From the NCBI GenBank assembly GCA_958510875.1, contig OY294067.1, positions 136,803,726-136,867,725 on the forward strand: 64,000 nt of DNA, read 5' to 3'. The notes beneath the pieces are model-generated. The model did no database searches. It had not been told where the DNA came from and saw only the letters and a program-made list of their open reading frames with translations. Both the position numbers and the translations under genes were made by a program. The DNA is from Endomychus coccineus. Its lineage: Eukaryota > Arthropoda > Insecta > Coleoptera > Endomychidae. This document shows positions 13,019 through 23,726 of this stretch, piece by piece (position 1 is the stretch's first letter; every line of letters begins with the position of its first letter).

Positions 13019-13093
13019 GGACCGAAGTGGTGTAATTGGTAAACACCCTGGACTAGAAATCCAGAAATGTGGGTTCGAATCCCGCCTATGGTT
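13019..13093 (+). repeat. tRNA-like (Ser-AGA-type) head of a SINE
   Basis: A 75-nt sequence folds like a tRNA. It has a D-arm GTG/CAC, an anticodon stem CTGGA/TCCAG around the loop CTAGAAA (anticodon AGA) and a T-arm GTGGG/CCCGC around TTCGAAT. The pol III internal promoter is present: A box TGGTGTAATTGG and B box GGTTCGAATCC. The acceptor stem pairs only partly and there is no long variable arm, although a serine anticodon would require one. With a TA-rich tail of about 100 bp and further copies at 12236-12310 and 33353-33427, this is better read as a tRNA-derived SINE than as a working tRNA gene. Confidence 0.65.
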
Positions 13094-13230
13094 CAATCTT
13101 TTACGTTTATTCATCTTTATAATCCTATGTTAAATTATCTAAGTTATCTTCATAATTCAGAAAATTTAATTCTATATCTCTTAAGTTACATACACGATAG
13201 TGGCCAATTAGGCAAAGAAACTTTAAACTT

Positions 13231-13593
<363 letters not shown>

Positions 13594-14583
13594 ATATATA
13601 TATATATATATATAGCTTCTTCTAGCGGTAGTTAGAGAACCATTTACTGTGTCATTGTATACTGGTATTTAGCAACACCTTCCGTCTCATGGTCTCATAA
13701 CAACAACTTGGTTAGGGAACCTATCAATCATCATTATATATCTGTTGAATATAAGTTTAATATCAAGAATTATTCATTTATTCTGTTTATTTGATCGTAT
13801 ACTGCATAAGACTAGGAGTAAATATTACGGACTTTTATATAAATTGTAAAATACACCATAAACAGAAATCATTTTCTCTTCACGTATGGGTGCATATGAG
13901 GCCATTTCCCCCAATATGATGGTATATATGAGACATTCATTCTTATTACAATACAATGGTGTATATGAAACCATCACACTCATTACAAATTATTTGGGTG
14001 AAATTCATGAAATTGTTGATGATTACAGCTTCACTATTAATGTACTAATAAGTCAAATCGTTGACAAAACGCGTCCGACTTTTTGTTATCAATATAATGG
14101 AATTTTATAAACAGTAGTTGTTTCACTTTGTAGCTAGACATACATTTCTATCAAGTAACGTCTCAATCAATTCAATTTATTGTTTCAAAAAGATGAAATC
14201 AAAAATGTTCTTCGTATTTACTCACAGCCAAATAATTAGTGAATGCAAATAAGGTTGATAGTTAGGACTAGAGATTGTATTGAAAGTTTTGAGGAATATA
14301 GGAAATCAAATAAATAATAGAATATATTTGTTTCAAACATAATCTATTACACATATTCTATAACACAGGTTGAATTTAAAGTGCCTGTGTATTGTGTTTT
14401 TACTTCCCTCACTATACACATAGAGTGTAAGGAAAGTATTGTAATCGCGCCATAGAAGGTTTTCCGAATATTCGAGGTTATGTGTGTGGCATCATATACT
14501 CGGATGCTACAGCTAAAGTGATATTTCATGAACCTACAGTCCCAGAAATTTGAATCCGATCAATACCCGAGAATCCAGCTATA

Positions 14584-15048
14584 CAGGGTGTCCCAATATT
14601 GCTGGGACACAGAGCTACCACGTATTCTAGAGGTCAAAATAAGTCGATTGAGCCCAATTTACCTGTATACCAAAATGTACCGTTTGTCCGTGAGAAGAGT
14701 TCAAAGTTTACTAAAAAAAATACATTTTTGTATGTTGTTCCGAAGTGCTCTATACAAATTTAATGAAATTTGGTAAATGTGTATTCTAGATGATTAGCTT
14801 ACTTTAAGTAATCAAAAAAACGCAAAGAAAATTGTAGAGGGGTTGGAACCACCCTCACCCCTTGGCATTTTTTCCCCCATTTTTGTAGGGGTGGGAATAC
14901 GGTTTTAAGACTTTTTTATCTGGAAGGCCTACTCATTATCTTCATTTTCTTACTCTTGTAAAAACTCCGTATTTTGCGTAGTTTTCAAGAAAAAAAATGT
15001 TTTCGCAAACACTGATAACCGATTTTCGGGTATAGGTTTAATAAAATT
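14584..15048 (+). repeat. left terminal inverted repeat of the mariner-like element
   Basis: About 465 bp, matching the reverse complement of 16378-16842 with only scattered single-base differences. The tip is itself palindromic: GTGTCCC...GGGACAC within the first 30 bases. Confidence 0.9.
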
Positions 15049-15249
15049 GTAATACAAAATTTAGTTGGCCGCGGACACAAAGACAAAACCAAATGTTATG
15101 ATTTTGACAGGAAACATAGTTTATTGTTAACAGTAAATGTGTCAGTTATTTGTTCTCTTTTGCTTGTTTTTTTATTATTTCTTATTGTCATCACTGTTTT
15201 TGTTTAATTGTTATTGCTGTTGTTGCTGTTCCTTTGACGTCCCACAATT

Positions 15250-16329
15250 ATGAATTTTCCTTTTAATGAACAGACCGACATGTTATTAGTTCTTGGATAT
15301 TGTCAAGGTAACTGCCGCGAAAGTGTTCGCGTGTATCAAGAGAGGTATCCAAACCGGAGAATTCCAAACCATAAAACTTTTGCCCGAATCGAAAGACGTC
15401 TTCGAGAAACGGGGAGGTTGACCCCAGTAAGAGTTAACGCTGGAAGACCTCGACAAGCTCGAACACCTATTGCGGAAGAAGCTGTTCTTCAAATGATTGA
15501 TAACAATCCTAATACCAGTACTAGAAGATTGCAACGAGAAGCTGGAATTCCAAAAAGCACTGTAAGTCGAATCATTAGAGATCAATTAATTCGGCCATTT
15601 CACATCCAGCCAGTGCAAGAATTGTTGCCACCTGACTACGAATTACGTTTAAGTTTTTTACAAACTATTCGGGAGCGCAGAGTAGTCGACAACGGATTCC
15701 ATACTAAGATCTTGTTTACTGATGAGTCTTGTTTTACACGTCGCGGTATGACAAACCTACACAACGATCATGTTTATGCAGATGAAAATCCACATGCCAT
15801 TAAAAGTAGACATTATCAACGTGAATTTAAAATTAATGTCTGGGTCGGAATTATTGGCGAATTTATAGTCGGACCGTTACGATTACCTGATCGTCTGAAT
15901 GGCGATAGTTACCTCCGTTTCCTTCAACAAAATTTGCCAGAATTATTAGAAGACTTGCCTCTTAACTTGCGTAGAAATACGTTCTTCATGCATGATGGTG
16001 CACCACCTCATTTTGCACGTGCAGTAAGAGAATATCTTGGTGAACAATTTGGTGGCAGGTGGATAGGTAGGGGACAAGAAGCACCCATTCAATGGCCTCC
16101 GCGGTCTCCAGATTTAAACCCTTGTGACTTCTTCATCTGGGGAGAATTGAAAAGACAAGTGTACGAGGTTCAAATAAATAACATCGAACAACTGTGGAAT
16201 AGAATTCAAAATGCTGTAAATGCGCTACGAGAAAATGACGATGTTTTAAGAAGAGTGCATTTAAATTTTTTACGTCGAATTGACCTCTGTATTAATGAAG
16301 GTGGAGGTCACATTGAACACTTGTTATAA
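15250..16329 (+). CDS. DDE transposase of a Tc1/mariner-like element
   Basis: A 359-residue transposase that would bind the TIRs and carry out cut-and-paste movement in the nucleus. The N-terminal region (about 1-75) reads like the helix-turn-helix DUF4817-type domain of insect transposases (NEQTDMLLVLGYCQGNCRES and YPNRRIPNHKTFARIERRLR). A second HTH-like segment follows at about 78-120 (STRRLQREAGIPKSTVSRII). The catalytic core shows D158 in FTDESCF, D249 in HDGAPPHF and, in SPDLNPCDFFIWG, D293 as the likely third acid. That gives 90 residues between the first two acids and 43 between the last two. No stop or frameshift is seen. ATG 15250 is the first Met and gives the complete HTH; the stop at 16327-16329 lies about 50 bp before the right TIR. 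Confidence 0.93.
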   Translation: MNFPFNEQTDMLLVLGYCQGNCRESVRVYQERYPNRRIPNHKTFARIERRLRETGRLTPVRVNAGRPRQARTPIAEEAVLQMIDNNPNTSTRRLQREAGIPKSTVSRIIRDQLIRPFHIQPVQELLPPDYELRLSFLQTIRERRVVDNGFHTKILFTDESCFTRRGMTNLHNDHVYADENPHAIKSRHYQREFKINVWVGIIGEFIVGPLRLPDRLNGDSYLRFLQQNLPELLEDLPLNLRRNTFFMHDGAPPHFARAVREYLGEQFGGRWIGRGQEAPIQWPPRSPDLNPCDFFIWGELKRQVYEVQINNIEQLWNRIQNAVNALRENDDVLRRVHLNFLRRIDLCINEGGGHIEHLL

Positions 16330-16377
16330 AAATTATTGTTTGTCTTGTGTAAATGTATTGTGTAATTTGTGTCTAAT

Positions 16378-16842
16378 AATTTTATTAAACCTATACCCGA
16401 AAATCGGTTATCAGTGTTTGCGAAAACATTTTTTTTCTTGAAAACTACGCAAAATACGGAGTTTTTACAAGAGTAAGAAAATGAAGATAATGAGTAGGCC
16501 TTCCAGATAAAAAAGTCTTAAAACCGTATTCCCACCCCTACAAAAATGGGGGAAAAAATGCCAAGGGGTGAGGGTGGTTCCAACCCCTCTACAATTTTCT
16601 TTGGGTTTTTTTGATTACTAAAAGTAAGCTAATCATCTAGAATACACATTTACCAAATTTCATCAAATTTGTATAAAGCACTTCGGAACAACATACAAAA
16701 ATGTATTTTTTTTAGTAAACTTTGAACTCTTCTCACGGACAAACGGTACATTTTGGTATACAGGTAAATTGGGCTCAATCGACTTATTTTGACTTCTAGA
16801 ATACGTGGTAGCTCTGTGTCCCAGCAATATTGGGACACCCTG
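16378..16842 (-). repeat. right terminal inverted repeat of the mariner-like element
   Basis: Inverted copy of 14584-15048. It ends in GGGACACCCTG followed by the TA duplication and a run of TA/TG dinucleotides. Confidence 0.9.
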
Positions 16843-16880
16843 TATATATATATGTATATGTATATATACTTTTTTTTTAG

Positions 16881-16988
16881 ATTCAGACCTGGTCGGGGCT
16901 GCTGCGAGCTCCGACGACATCGCAGCAGTCGCACCAGAAAAACTAGAAGGTGGTTAACCAAAGCTGGGGGGGGGAGACCCACCGTTCG
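16881..16988 (+). other. GC-rich exon-like island of unknown identity
   Basis: A 108-bp GC-rich block in otherwise AT-rich DNA, preceded by TTTTTTTTAG and followed by GTAAGT, so it is bounded like an internal exon. One frame stays open through it (CCELRRHRSSRTRKTRRWLT, rich in Arg); another gives an Ala/Asp/Ser-rich peptide that ends at a TAA. No match is recognised. It may be a stray exon, a retrocopied fragment or part of an unknown element. Confidence 0.3.
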
Positions 16989-17203
16989 GTAAGTAGCTTC
17001 AGGTTCCTAAATCGTGTGTGCTAAGTATTCTAATTGAACCCAGAATGACTGCTCTGTTAGATTCTGGCATATCTCGAACACCTATACACTGGGTTTCATA
17101 ACAATATCTCATACAATTTGTTAGTTATAGAATGACAAATTTTCAAATATACACATTTTTGACTGTACCCTGTATGAAGTTCTATGAATTCTACAGAAGA
17201 TGT

Positions 17204-17211
17204 GGTGTAAC
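17204..17211. repeat. 8-bp target site duplication, left of the P element
   Basis: GGTGTAAC directly precedes the left P-element terminus; the same eight bases directly follow the right terminus at 27398-27405. P elements make 8-bp duplications. Confidence 0.9.
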
Positions 17212-17236
17212 CATAGACCTATTATCCTAAGGAGAC
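17212..17236 (+). repeat. P element left terminal inverted repeat (25 bp)
   Basis: Perfect inverted match to 27373-27397. Beyond 25 bp the two sides diverge (ATAAC against GAAAC). Confidence 0.93.
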
Positions 17237-17770
17237 ATAACTCTTTACATTTAAACACGATCAGACATTGCCAAATTTCGGACCACTCAGACTTCTGTAT
17301 ATTACAAGTATGGCCGACTGGAATGTGCTGTTGCCGGATTAGTTGTTCTGTGTGCCGAATTAAGATTTGTAATTATTATAAAAACGTCCATAGCATTATT
17401 TATAGGTTATATTAGAAGCAATACTGATGAAACGTCGTTTTCTCTGAAAAATATTCCATTATTTATGGTAACCTGGAATATACAATCGAATTATTGCATC
17501 ATTTGTTCAGAAAGCGACAACGTTGCGCACCTTTTATGAATGGGTTCTTGGTTCTGTACTACGCACTTCCGTATTTATCGTAGCCATTTCGAAGCGGCGT
17601 TGCCTTACAAGAGGTTCCAACTTTTCAAGCAGTTTATAACGTTTTTCGTGATTTTTATTAGTTATTTGTGAAATTAAGTGTGGATTGTTGAACAATATGG
17701 TTCGTCAGTGCCAAGTGTGTAAAAGACTGGACATTTTAAGTCCTGATTCTTCGTTTCACAAGTTAGTATT

Positions 17771-20071
17771 AGGTCTGTTCATTTGTGTCCTTGCTAATGC
17801 ATAGAGCAAGCTGATCAAATCAGTTAATGTCATCACAAAGCAGATAGTAGTAGCTTAGATTAGCAAAGAATGACTGCAAACAAACACTTTTCGACACAGT
17901 CAACATAGCCTAGAAAATTTTCAAAAACTTACACAAATAAAAATATCAAAAATGCTATTTTTTGCCTTGCAACAGATGATACATTCTCTCCTAGTTCATC
18001 TGAAGATGAAGAAATAGACGATTTGAAGATCTTAGAAGCCATTTTAACTAATAGAAATTGTATTGATTATTTTTCCGTCCCAAATATCGACCAATAGAAT
18101 TGCACCATTCGACGTCACGTGGTACAACCTACATGGAATTATACTGAATATTTTTTGAATATTTTCTCTGGTAGTTGATATATATAAAACTTCAAACTGA
18201 CAGGTTGAATTCTGTCCACCATCGATAAAAAAGTCAAAGGAAATGTTCATTTGGGACGGAAAAATAATCCTCCGAATACCACACGAGCTTCAAAATTATC
18301 TGGCATTTCCCTCAAGGTTCCCTGCAAACAAATAAAGTCGTCAAGTTTTTCAGGAAACATCACTCGCGCTTTGCGCTCGTGATTTTTTAACCTGAAAAAC
18401 TTGACTCCTTCATTTGTTTGCAACGAACCTATCGGGAAATACCCGATAATTTTGAAGCTCTTGTGGTATTATATATGATTATTTTTCCGTCCCAAATATC
18501 GACCAATAGAATTGCACCATTCGACGTCACGTGGTACAACCTACATGGAATTATACTGAATATTTTTTGAATATTTTCTCTGGTAGTTGATATATATAAA
18601 ACTTCAAACTGACAGGTTGAATTCTGTCCACCATCGATAAAAAAGTCAAAGGAAATGTTCATTTGGGACGGAAAAATAATCCTCCGAATACCACACGAGC
18701 TTCAAAATTATCTGGCATTTCCCTCAAGGTTCCCTGCAAACAAATAAAGTCGTCAAGTTTTTCAGGAAACATCACTCGCGCTTTGCGCTCGTGATTTTTT
18801 AACCTGAAAAACTTGACTCCTTCATTTGTTTGCAACGAACCTATCGGGAAATACCCGATAATTTTGAAGCTCTTGTGGTATTATATATGATTATTTTTCC
18901 GTCCCAAATATCGACCAATAGAATTGCACCATTCGACGTCACGTGGTACAACCTACATGGTATTATACTGATAATTTTTTGAAAATTTTCTCTGGTAGTT
19001 GCTATATATAAAAAACAAAACATGATCCAGTCAAATTAACCACACTTCAAACTGACAGGTTGAATTCTGTCCACCATCGATAAAAAAGTCAAAGCAAATT
19101 AACCACACTTCAAACTGACAGGTTGAATTCTGTCCACCATCGATAAAAAAGTCAAAGGAAATGTTCATTTGGGACGGAAAAATAATCCCCCGAATACCAC
19201 ACGAGCTTCAAAATTATCTGGCATTTCCCTCAAGGTTCCCTGCAAACAAATAAAGTCGTCAAGTTTTTCAGGAAAAATCACTCGCGCTTCTCGCTCGTGA
19301 TTTTTTAACCTGAAAAACTTGACTCCTTCATTTGTTTGCAACGAACCTATCGGGAAATACCCGATAATTTTGAAGCTCTTGTGGTATTATATATGAAAAT
19401 TATTTTGAAGTAAGAGTATTGCATGAAACAATAACAAATGTTTCTTTGAACTGTCTCTATATCCATATTTTAGGTCATATCCATGTATAACTAACAAGAA
19501 TTCAAAATGCATTTCAGACTTAGTCGTGATAAATTTTAAATTCTTTGAAACGAATTTCTAGTCTCTAATATATACCAAAATCTTCAGAAGAATTGTAAGT
19601 TTACTTTTTGAAATGAGTTGAATATCATAATTATTTCATCCTTGTGGTAAATTATTTGTTTGTTAGCTAACATAAGATTAATATTGACAATAAGAAGTCG
19701 ATTCTGGTGTTCCTATGGTTTGCGAGTCATCAAACCTCATATAGAGAGGTTGGAGACCGTAAAACGACAGGATCTTGTGAAGCTGTTGACATTTTTGAAT
19801 TCGTTAACTTTAATTTTATCTAGGTACTCGAAAAGTCCGAACTATAAAGATTAAAGAACTCTGGTTTCAGGTTATGTAAGCCACTTATAAAATGATCTGC
19901 TCTTCTTGCTCCGTCGTTTTTCGTCGAATAGATTTAGTCTGATCTTTTCAATCTAGAGCAATTTGCTCAACACAAATGAACACAATTAGATCAAATGATC
20001 GACACAAACGAACGGACGTTTTTCTACTAAACTTACTCTATGCATCTCTAGCAACACAAACAAACAGACCT
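17771..20071 (+). mobile_element. Harbinger-like element nested in P-element intron 1
   Basis: Inverted repeats of about 40 bp define this insertion: AGGTCTGTTCATTTGTGTCC at 17771 and, reading inward from 20071 on the minus strand, AGGTCTGTTTGTTTGTGTTG. Both continue into ATGCATAGAG.AAG. It begins nine bases after the exon 1 splice donor, so the P-element gene could still be spliced. A short acidic coding scrap at about 17975-18058 (DDTFSPSSSEDEEIDDLKIL) looks like the N-terminus of a HARBI1-type nuclease, but no nuclease core remains. Most of the interior is the 412-bp tandem array. Family assignment is tentative; the TIR pair is clear. Confidence 0.6.
18065..19396. repeat. three tandem copies of a 412-bp foldback unit
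   Basis: Copies start at 18065, 18477 and 18889, a period of exactly 412; the first two are almost identical. Each holds an inner hairpin with arms around CACTCGCGCTTTGCGCTCGTG, extending through CAAGTTTTTCAGG/CCTGAAAAACTTG out to CTTCAAAATTATC/GATAATTTTGAAG. The first part of each unit also has ATTATTTTTCCGTCCCA answered by TGGGACGGAAAAATAAT. The third copy carries an extra internal duplication of about 63 bp (near 19034-19160) and more differences. Confidence 0.9.
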
Positions 20072-21899
20072 ATAGTTTACTAAATCCAGTGCAGTAGATG
20101 ATATGGCGATTTCCATATTAAAATAAACATACTTACAATTTTAGAGATTTTGTTGAACAAATTTTGATTTTTTCATATGGAAGAATTTCTTTTATTGCAT
20201 TCAATAAATTACAAAGCAATTTAGTATATTTTTGTATTACTACTTCAGGTTTCCGGCTGATAGGGAAAGGAGAAAAATTTGGGTATCTCTCCTTGACTGG
20301 CAGGAAGATCGACGTCCGACCAAATACCTTTATGTATGTGCGAATCATTTTGATACAAGTGATATTGTAACTAAAAAAAATGGTGTGAAGTACATAAAGC
20401 CAGATGCAAATCCGCTACCACGCCATTCAGCATTTCAGTTCACATCTGACAGGTAATTTGCATTAATTATTTATGTTGGCAAAAATAGTATTTGCATAAG
20501 AGGTTTAATTCCTCTCACTATATTAAGTATACAGCTTGGTAAGCTTAACAATACAAGATTGGGCAACTAACAGAGTGAGGCTACCAAATGCGAGTGGTCC
20601 AGTGCACATTGGTAGACATGTCCAGCGTACAAATACATCACTTTATATATGATTTTTTAAATCTATAATATATTATGCTGATATTCAAAAACCTGTTTGA
20701 TTTATTAAATCTATATAGTGATTAGCAAAAAATGTGAGTGGTAATTTCAATCATTTTACAGCTCGGACTCAACAATTTACAATACTCCTCCAAAAAGACC
20801 TACAGGGTAAGTGTTTCTCTGTATTTTTGTGTATAAGAAGGTCATCATTCACAGATGCCTCTACCACAAATTGTCAATTTCTTTAACGTTTGAATAGAAA
20901 GTTAATACAAACGTTTCACTTACCTTGAATAAACATTTTACTGTACCCTAAACATTTGTATCCACTTTCATTCTGAACCTTTACAAAATTCCAAAAAAAA
21001 AATAATATAATATAAAAAATAAGAAGTAAAATATCATAATATAATTTTTTAAGCAAAAAGGGGTACTCACATATGATGTACAGGGACCATGTGCTTCGAA
21101 ACAAAACACAATTAAATTGCAGAAACAAATAAGAAAAAAGTATAGAAATTATCAAAATGGACCATAGATCAGTTTAGAATGAACAAAATACCATTACCAT
21201 ATTACTCAAATACAAAAACATTTTTTAGGTCTCAAGATTTTGGTTGCTTCGCCAGGGAAAGTCCATTCTTCAAGTCAAAGGTAATTATTGTTTCTGCTCT
21301 GAACCCAATTCAGTTTCTTCCATTCTGATGTATTGTTATTGAATTTTTTTATGGAACCTGAAGTAACACCTATCGTTGAAGAAGTGGAATATCCAATTGG
21401 GCCAGCAATCCCTTCTTCATCTTCAGGTACAAATGCTACAAAACTTGGAAAGAAAAGGTATTTATATGCCTTTTGAAGAATGATTACAAAAACCAATAAA
21501 TGTTTATTTCATATATTGCAGAAAAAGATCCTATATTGGCGAAATGACAAGTGGTGACTTCTCAACACCAGAAAAGAGAAGAAGAAATTTAAATATAATA
21601 AAAAGTACTGTTGGCAAGCAAAGAAGAAGGATCCATAATTTGCAGACTACTGTTCGAAGATTGAGGCTTCGAATAACATCATTGAAGAGTTTATTGACAT
21701 ATCTGAAAGAGAAGTGTCTCTTATCAGAAACATCAGAATCTACAATAACTGTAAGTAGATGTAACCGAAAGAGTTATATGGTAGCAGCCAAATTTTATTT
21801 CTGTTTAAAGTACTATGTCTTTGAAAATAGTTGCATCACAATTGAAAAGTGCTTTAGTTAAGTTACAATTTAATTGGGAAAAGAGTGTCAGTCTTAACT

Positions 21900-22420
21900 A
21901 AAATATATCAGTGTGAAGTGCTTAAATCATCAAAGTCGAAATGTCATCTTTGAATGCATGTTCAGCAACCTTTACAACAAATAGTGAAATATATAATAAT
22001 ATGAGAACTAGAGGCTGTGATGACTTAAGGATACCAAAACACAAATCAACTTTTTTTGAAAAAAATGCATTTTACCGATGTGTTAAAGCATACAATTGCC
22101 TACCACAATGCATCAAAGATTGTCACTCCATATTGGGTTTTAAGAGAGTGCTTAAAAAATTTTTAATTGAAAATTGCTTTTATTCATATGATGAATTTTT
22201 AAATTTATGATATTTTAATTTTATTATTTATCCATTTATATGTACACGTCTGTAGATCATTTCTAAATTGTTGATCGTACTAACTTATTTGTTTTATTAA
22301 TTTCTAAAATATCTGATGTTGTATTCCATTATTAATGTTTATGTATTATTATTCTTGACAATGCTAATATTTTGTACAAAGTCATGGCAATAAAGTATTA
22401 TTATTATTATTATTATTCAT
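21900..22420 (+). mobile_element. 5'-truncated non-LTR retrotransposon tail in a P-element intron
   Basis: The frame 21941-22210 codes for the C-terminus of a CR1/Jockey-type ORF2: RIPKHKSTFFEKNAFYRCVK then AYNCLPQCIKD and a FK..LK..L end. It is followed by about 190 bp of 3' UTR, AATAAA and a (TTA)n tail at about 22396-22418. It lies in the intron between exons 21522-21750 and 22671. The 5' boundary is not determined. Confidence 0.65.
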
Positions 22421-22670
22421 TATATAATAAAATGAGAATGAAATCGAATCATTCCTAGTCTCATCTATATCTCATGTTTTCTCAAACTGAAATAATTTGA
22501 GACCATAGACCTGATAGGTCTATAGAACTAGGGGGTTCATATTCCTTTATAATAATTTTTCTATTTAAAATTTCACTGATAAAAATGATCACAACATAGG
22601 TTTTTTTTACAAATGTATCATAACAGCTTCACATTGTTTAACTAAAATTAATAAATTCAATTTTTTACAG

Positions 22671-23726
22671 GCATCAATTTCAGGAACTGCTGGAGATTTG
22701 TTCAAAAGATTCTTGAAGGGGTCAACTAAACAGAAATATGATCCTAGCCTTAGATCATTTGCCTTAACGTTATCCTTCTATTCTCCAAAGGCATATGATT
22801 TTGTGAGGAAAACCTTCAATCGAAGTTTGCCTCATTCAGGGACTATATCTAAATGGTACAGGTGTATTGATGGTAGTCCAGGTTTCACCAAAGAAGCACT
22901 AATTGCTTTGACTTTAAAACAAAAGAATTCATCAACACCTCTTCTGTGTAACTTGGTCTTGGACGAAATGTCTATAAGGTGACAGATTGAATGGACTGGA
23001 AAAAAATTTACTGGTTATGTAGACATTGGTACCAATCTGGACTCAGATACACTACCAGAAGCGAGAGAGGCGTTAGTGTTTATGCTTGTCTGCATAAATG
23101 GAACTTGGAAAGTTCCTGTTGGATATTTTTTGTTGGATGGATTGGCAGCTACTGTAAAGGCCGAATTAGTGAAAAAGTGTCTTGAATTTATTAATGAAAG
23201 TGGTGTTATAGTAACTTCGTTGATATTTGATGGTGCCTTCACAAATATTTCAATGGCTGAAAAGTTGGGTGCAGATTTTAGCAATCCATTGAATTTGAAA
23301 ACAAGTTTTAAGAATCCTGTCACAAATACTGACATTTATATATATCTGGATGCATGTCATATGATAAAACTTGTTCGAAATTGTTTTGCATTGAATGGAC
23401 TGAAAGATTCAGATGAAAGAGATGTAAAATGGAGTTATATATCCAGCTTGGTTGAAACTCAACTTATAGAAGGTTTACATGCAGCAACGAAGGTCAGAAT
23501 GAGGCATCTTCAGTGGGCACGAGATGAGATGAAGGTCCGTTTGGCTACCCAAACGTTGAGCAGGAGTGTGAGTGATGCTATGAACTTTCTTCGTGAAGAT
23601 TTGAAATGTCCTAACTTTCAAGGTTCAGAGGCTACATCAGAATTCATATTGAATTTCAACAACTTATTTGACATATTGAATTCTAGGAATGTATTTGCCA
23701 AATATCCATACAAAAAATGCCTATGA
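22671..23726 (+). pseudogene. P-element transposase catalytic exon, RNase H-like part
   Basis: After the acceptor TTTTTTACAG the frame reads ASISGTAGDLFKRFLK and continues to 23726, interrupted only by TGA at 22980 within DEMSIR-stop-QIEWTGKKF, where a sense codon is expected. The conserved P-element landmarks are LVLDEMSI (first catalytic Asp), VPVGYFLLDG, SLIFDGAFTN and DACHMIKLVRN (second catalytic Asp), then the helical segment RHLQWARDEMKVRLATQTLS and LFDILNSRN. It then stops at KKCL. The expected downstream region, including the SQDHLE-type motif with the last acidic residue, is absent. Confidence 0.85.

Larger units (their letters stand above)
14584..16842 (+). mobile_element. complete Tc1/mariner-like transposon with long TIRs
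   Basis: A 2259-bp element with nearly perfect terminal inverted repeats of about 465 bp (14584-15048 and 16378-16842). The outermost bases are CAGGGTGTCCCAATATTGCT on the left and their complement on the right, and the repeats end internally at GTTTAATAAAATT. A TA dinucleotide flanks each side (14582-14583, 16843-16844), the target duplication of Tc1/mariner transposons. It contains one intact transposase gene. The left flank AATACCCGAGAATCCAG is a fragment of the hairpin repeat at 13331-13593 and the right flank is (TA)n, so it jumped into another copy of that repeat. Near-identical TIRs and an open gene indicate a recent insertion. Confidence 0.93.

Noticed and set aside
13019..13093. Functional tRNA-Ser(AGA) gene
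   Set aside because: No long variable arm, imperfect acceptor stem, and repeated copies with a SINE-like body; treated as a tRNA-like SINE.
18044..19023. Three similar minus-strand frames of 60-77 codons
   Set aside because: They are chance frames in the 412-bp tandem repeat and vary only with it.
18065..19396. CRISPR-like array
   Set aside because: Units are 412 bp, contiguous and without spacers, in insect DNA; a tandem repeat, not a CRISPR.
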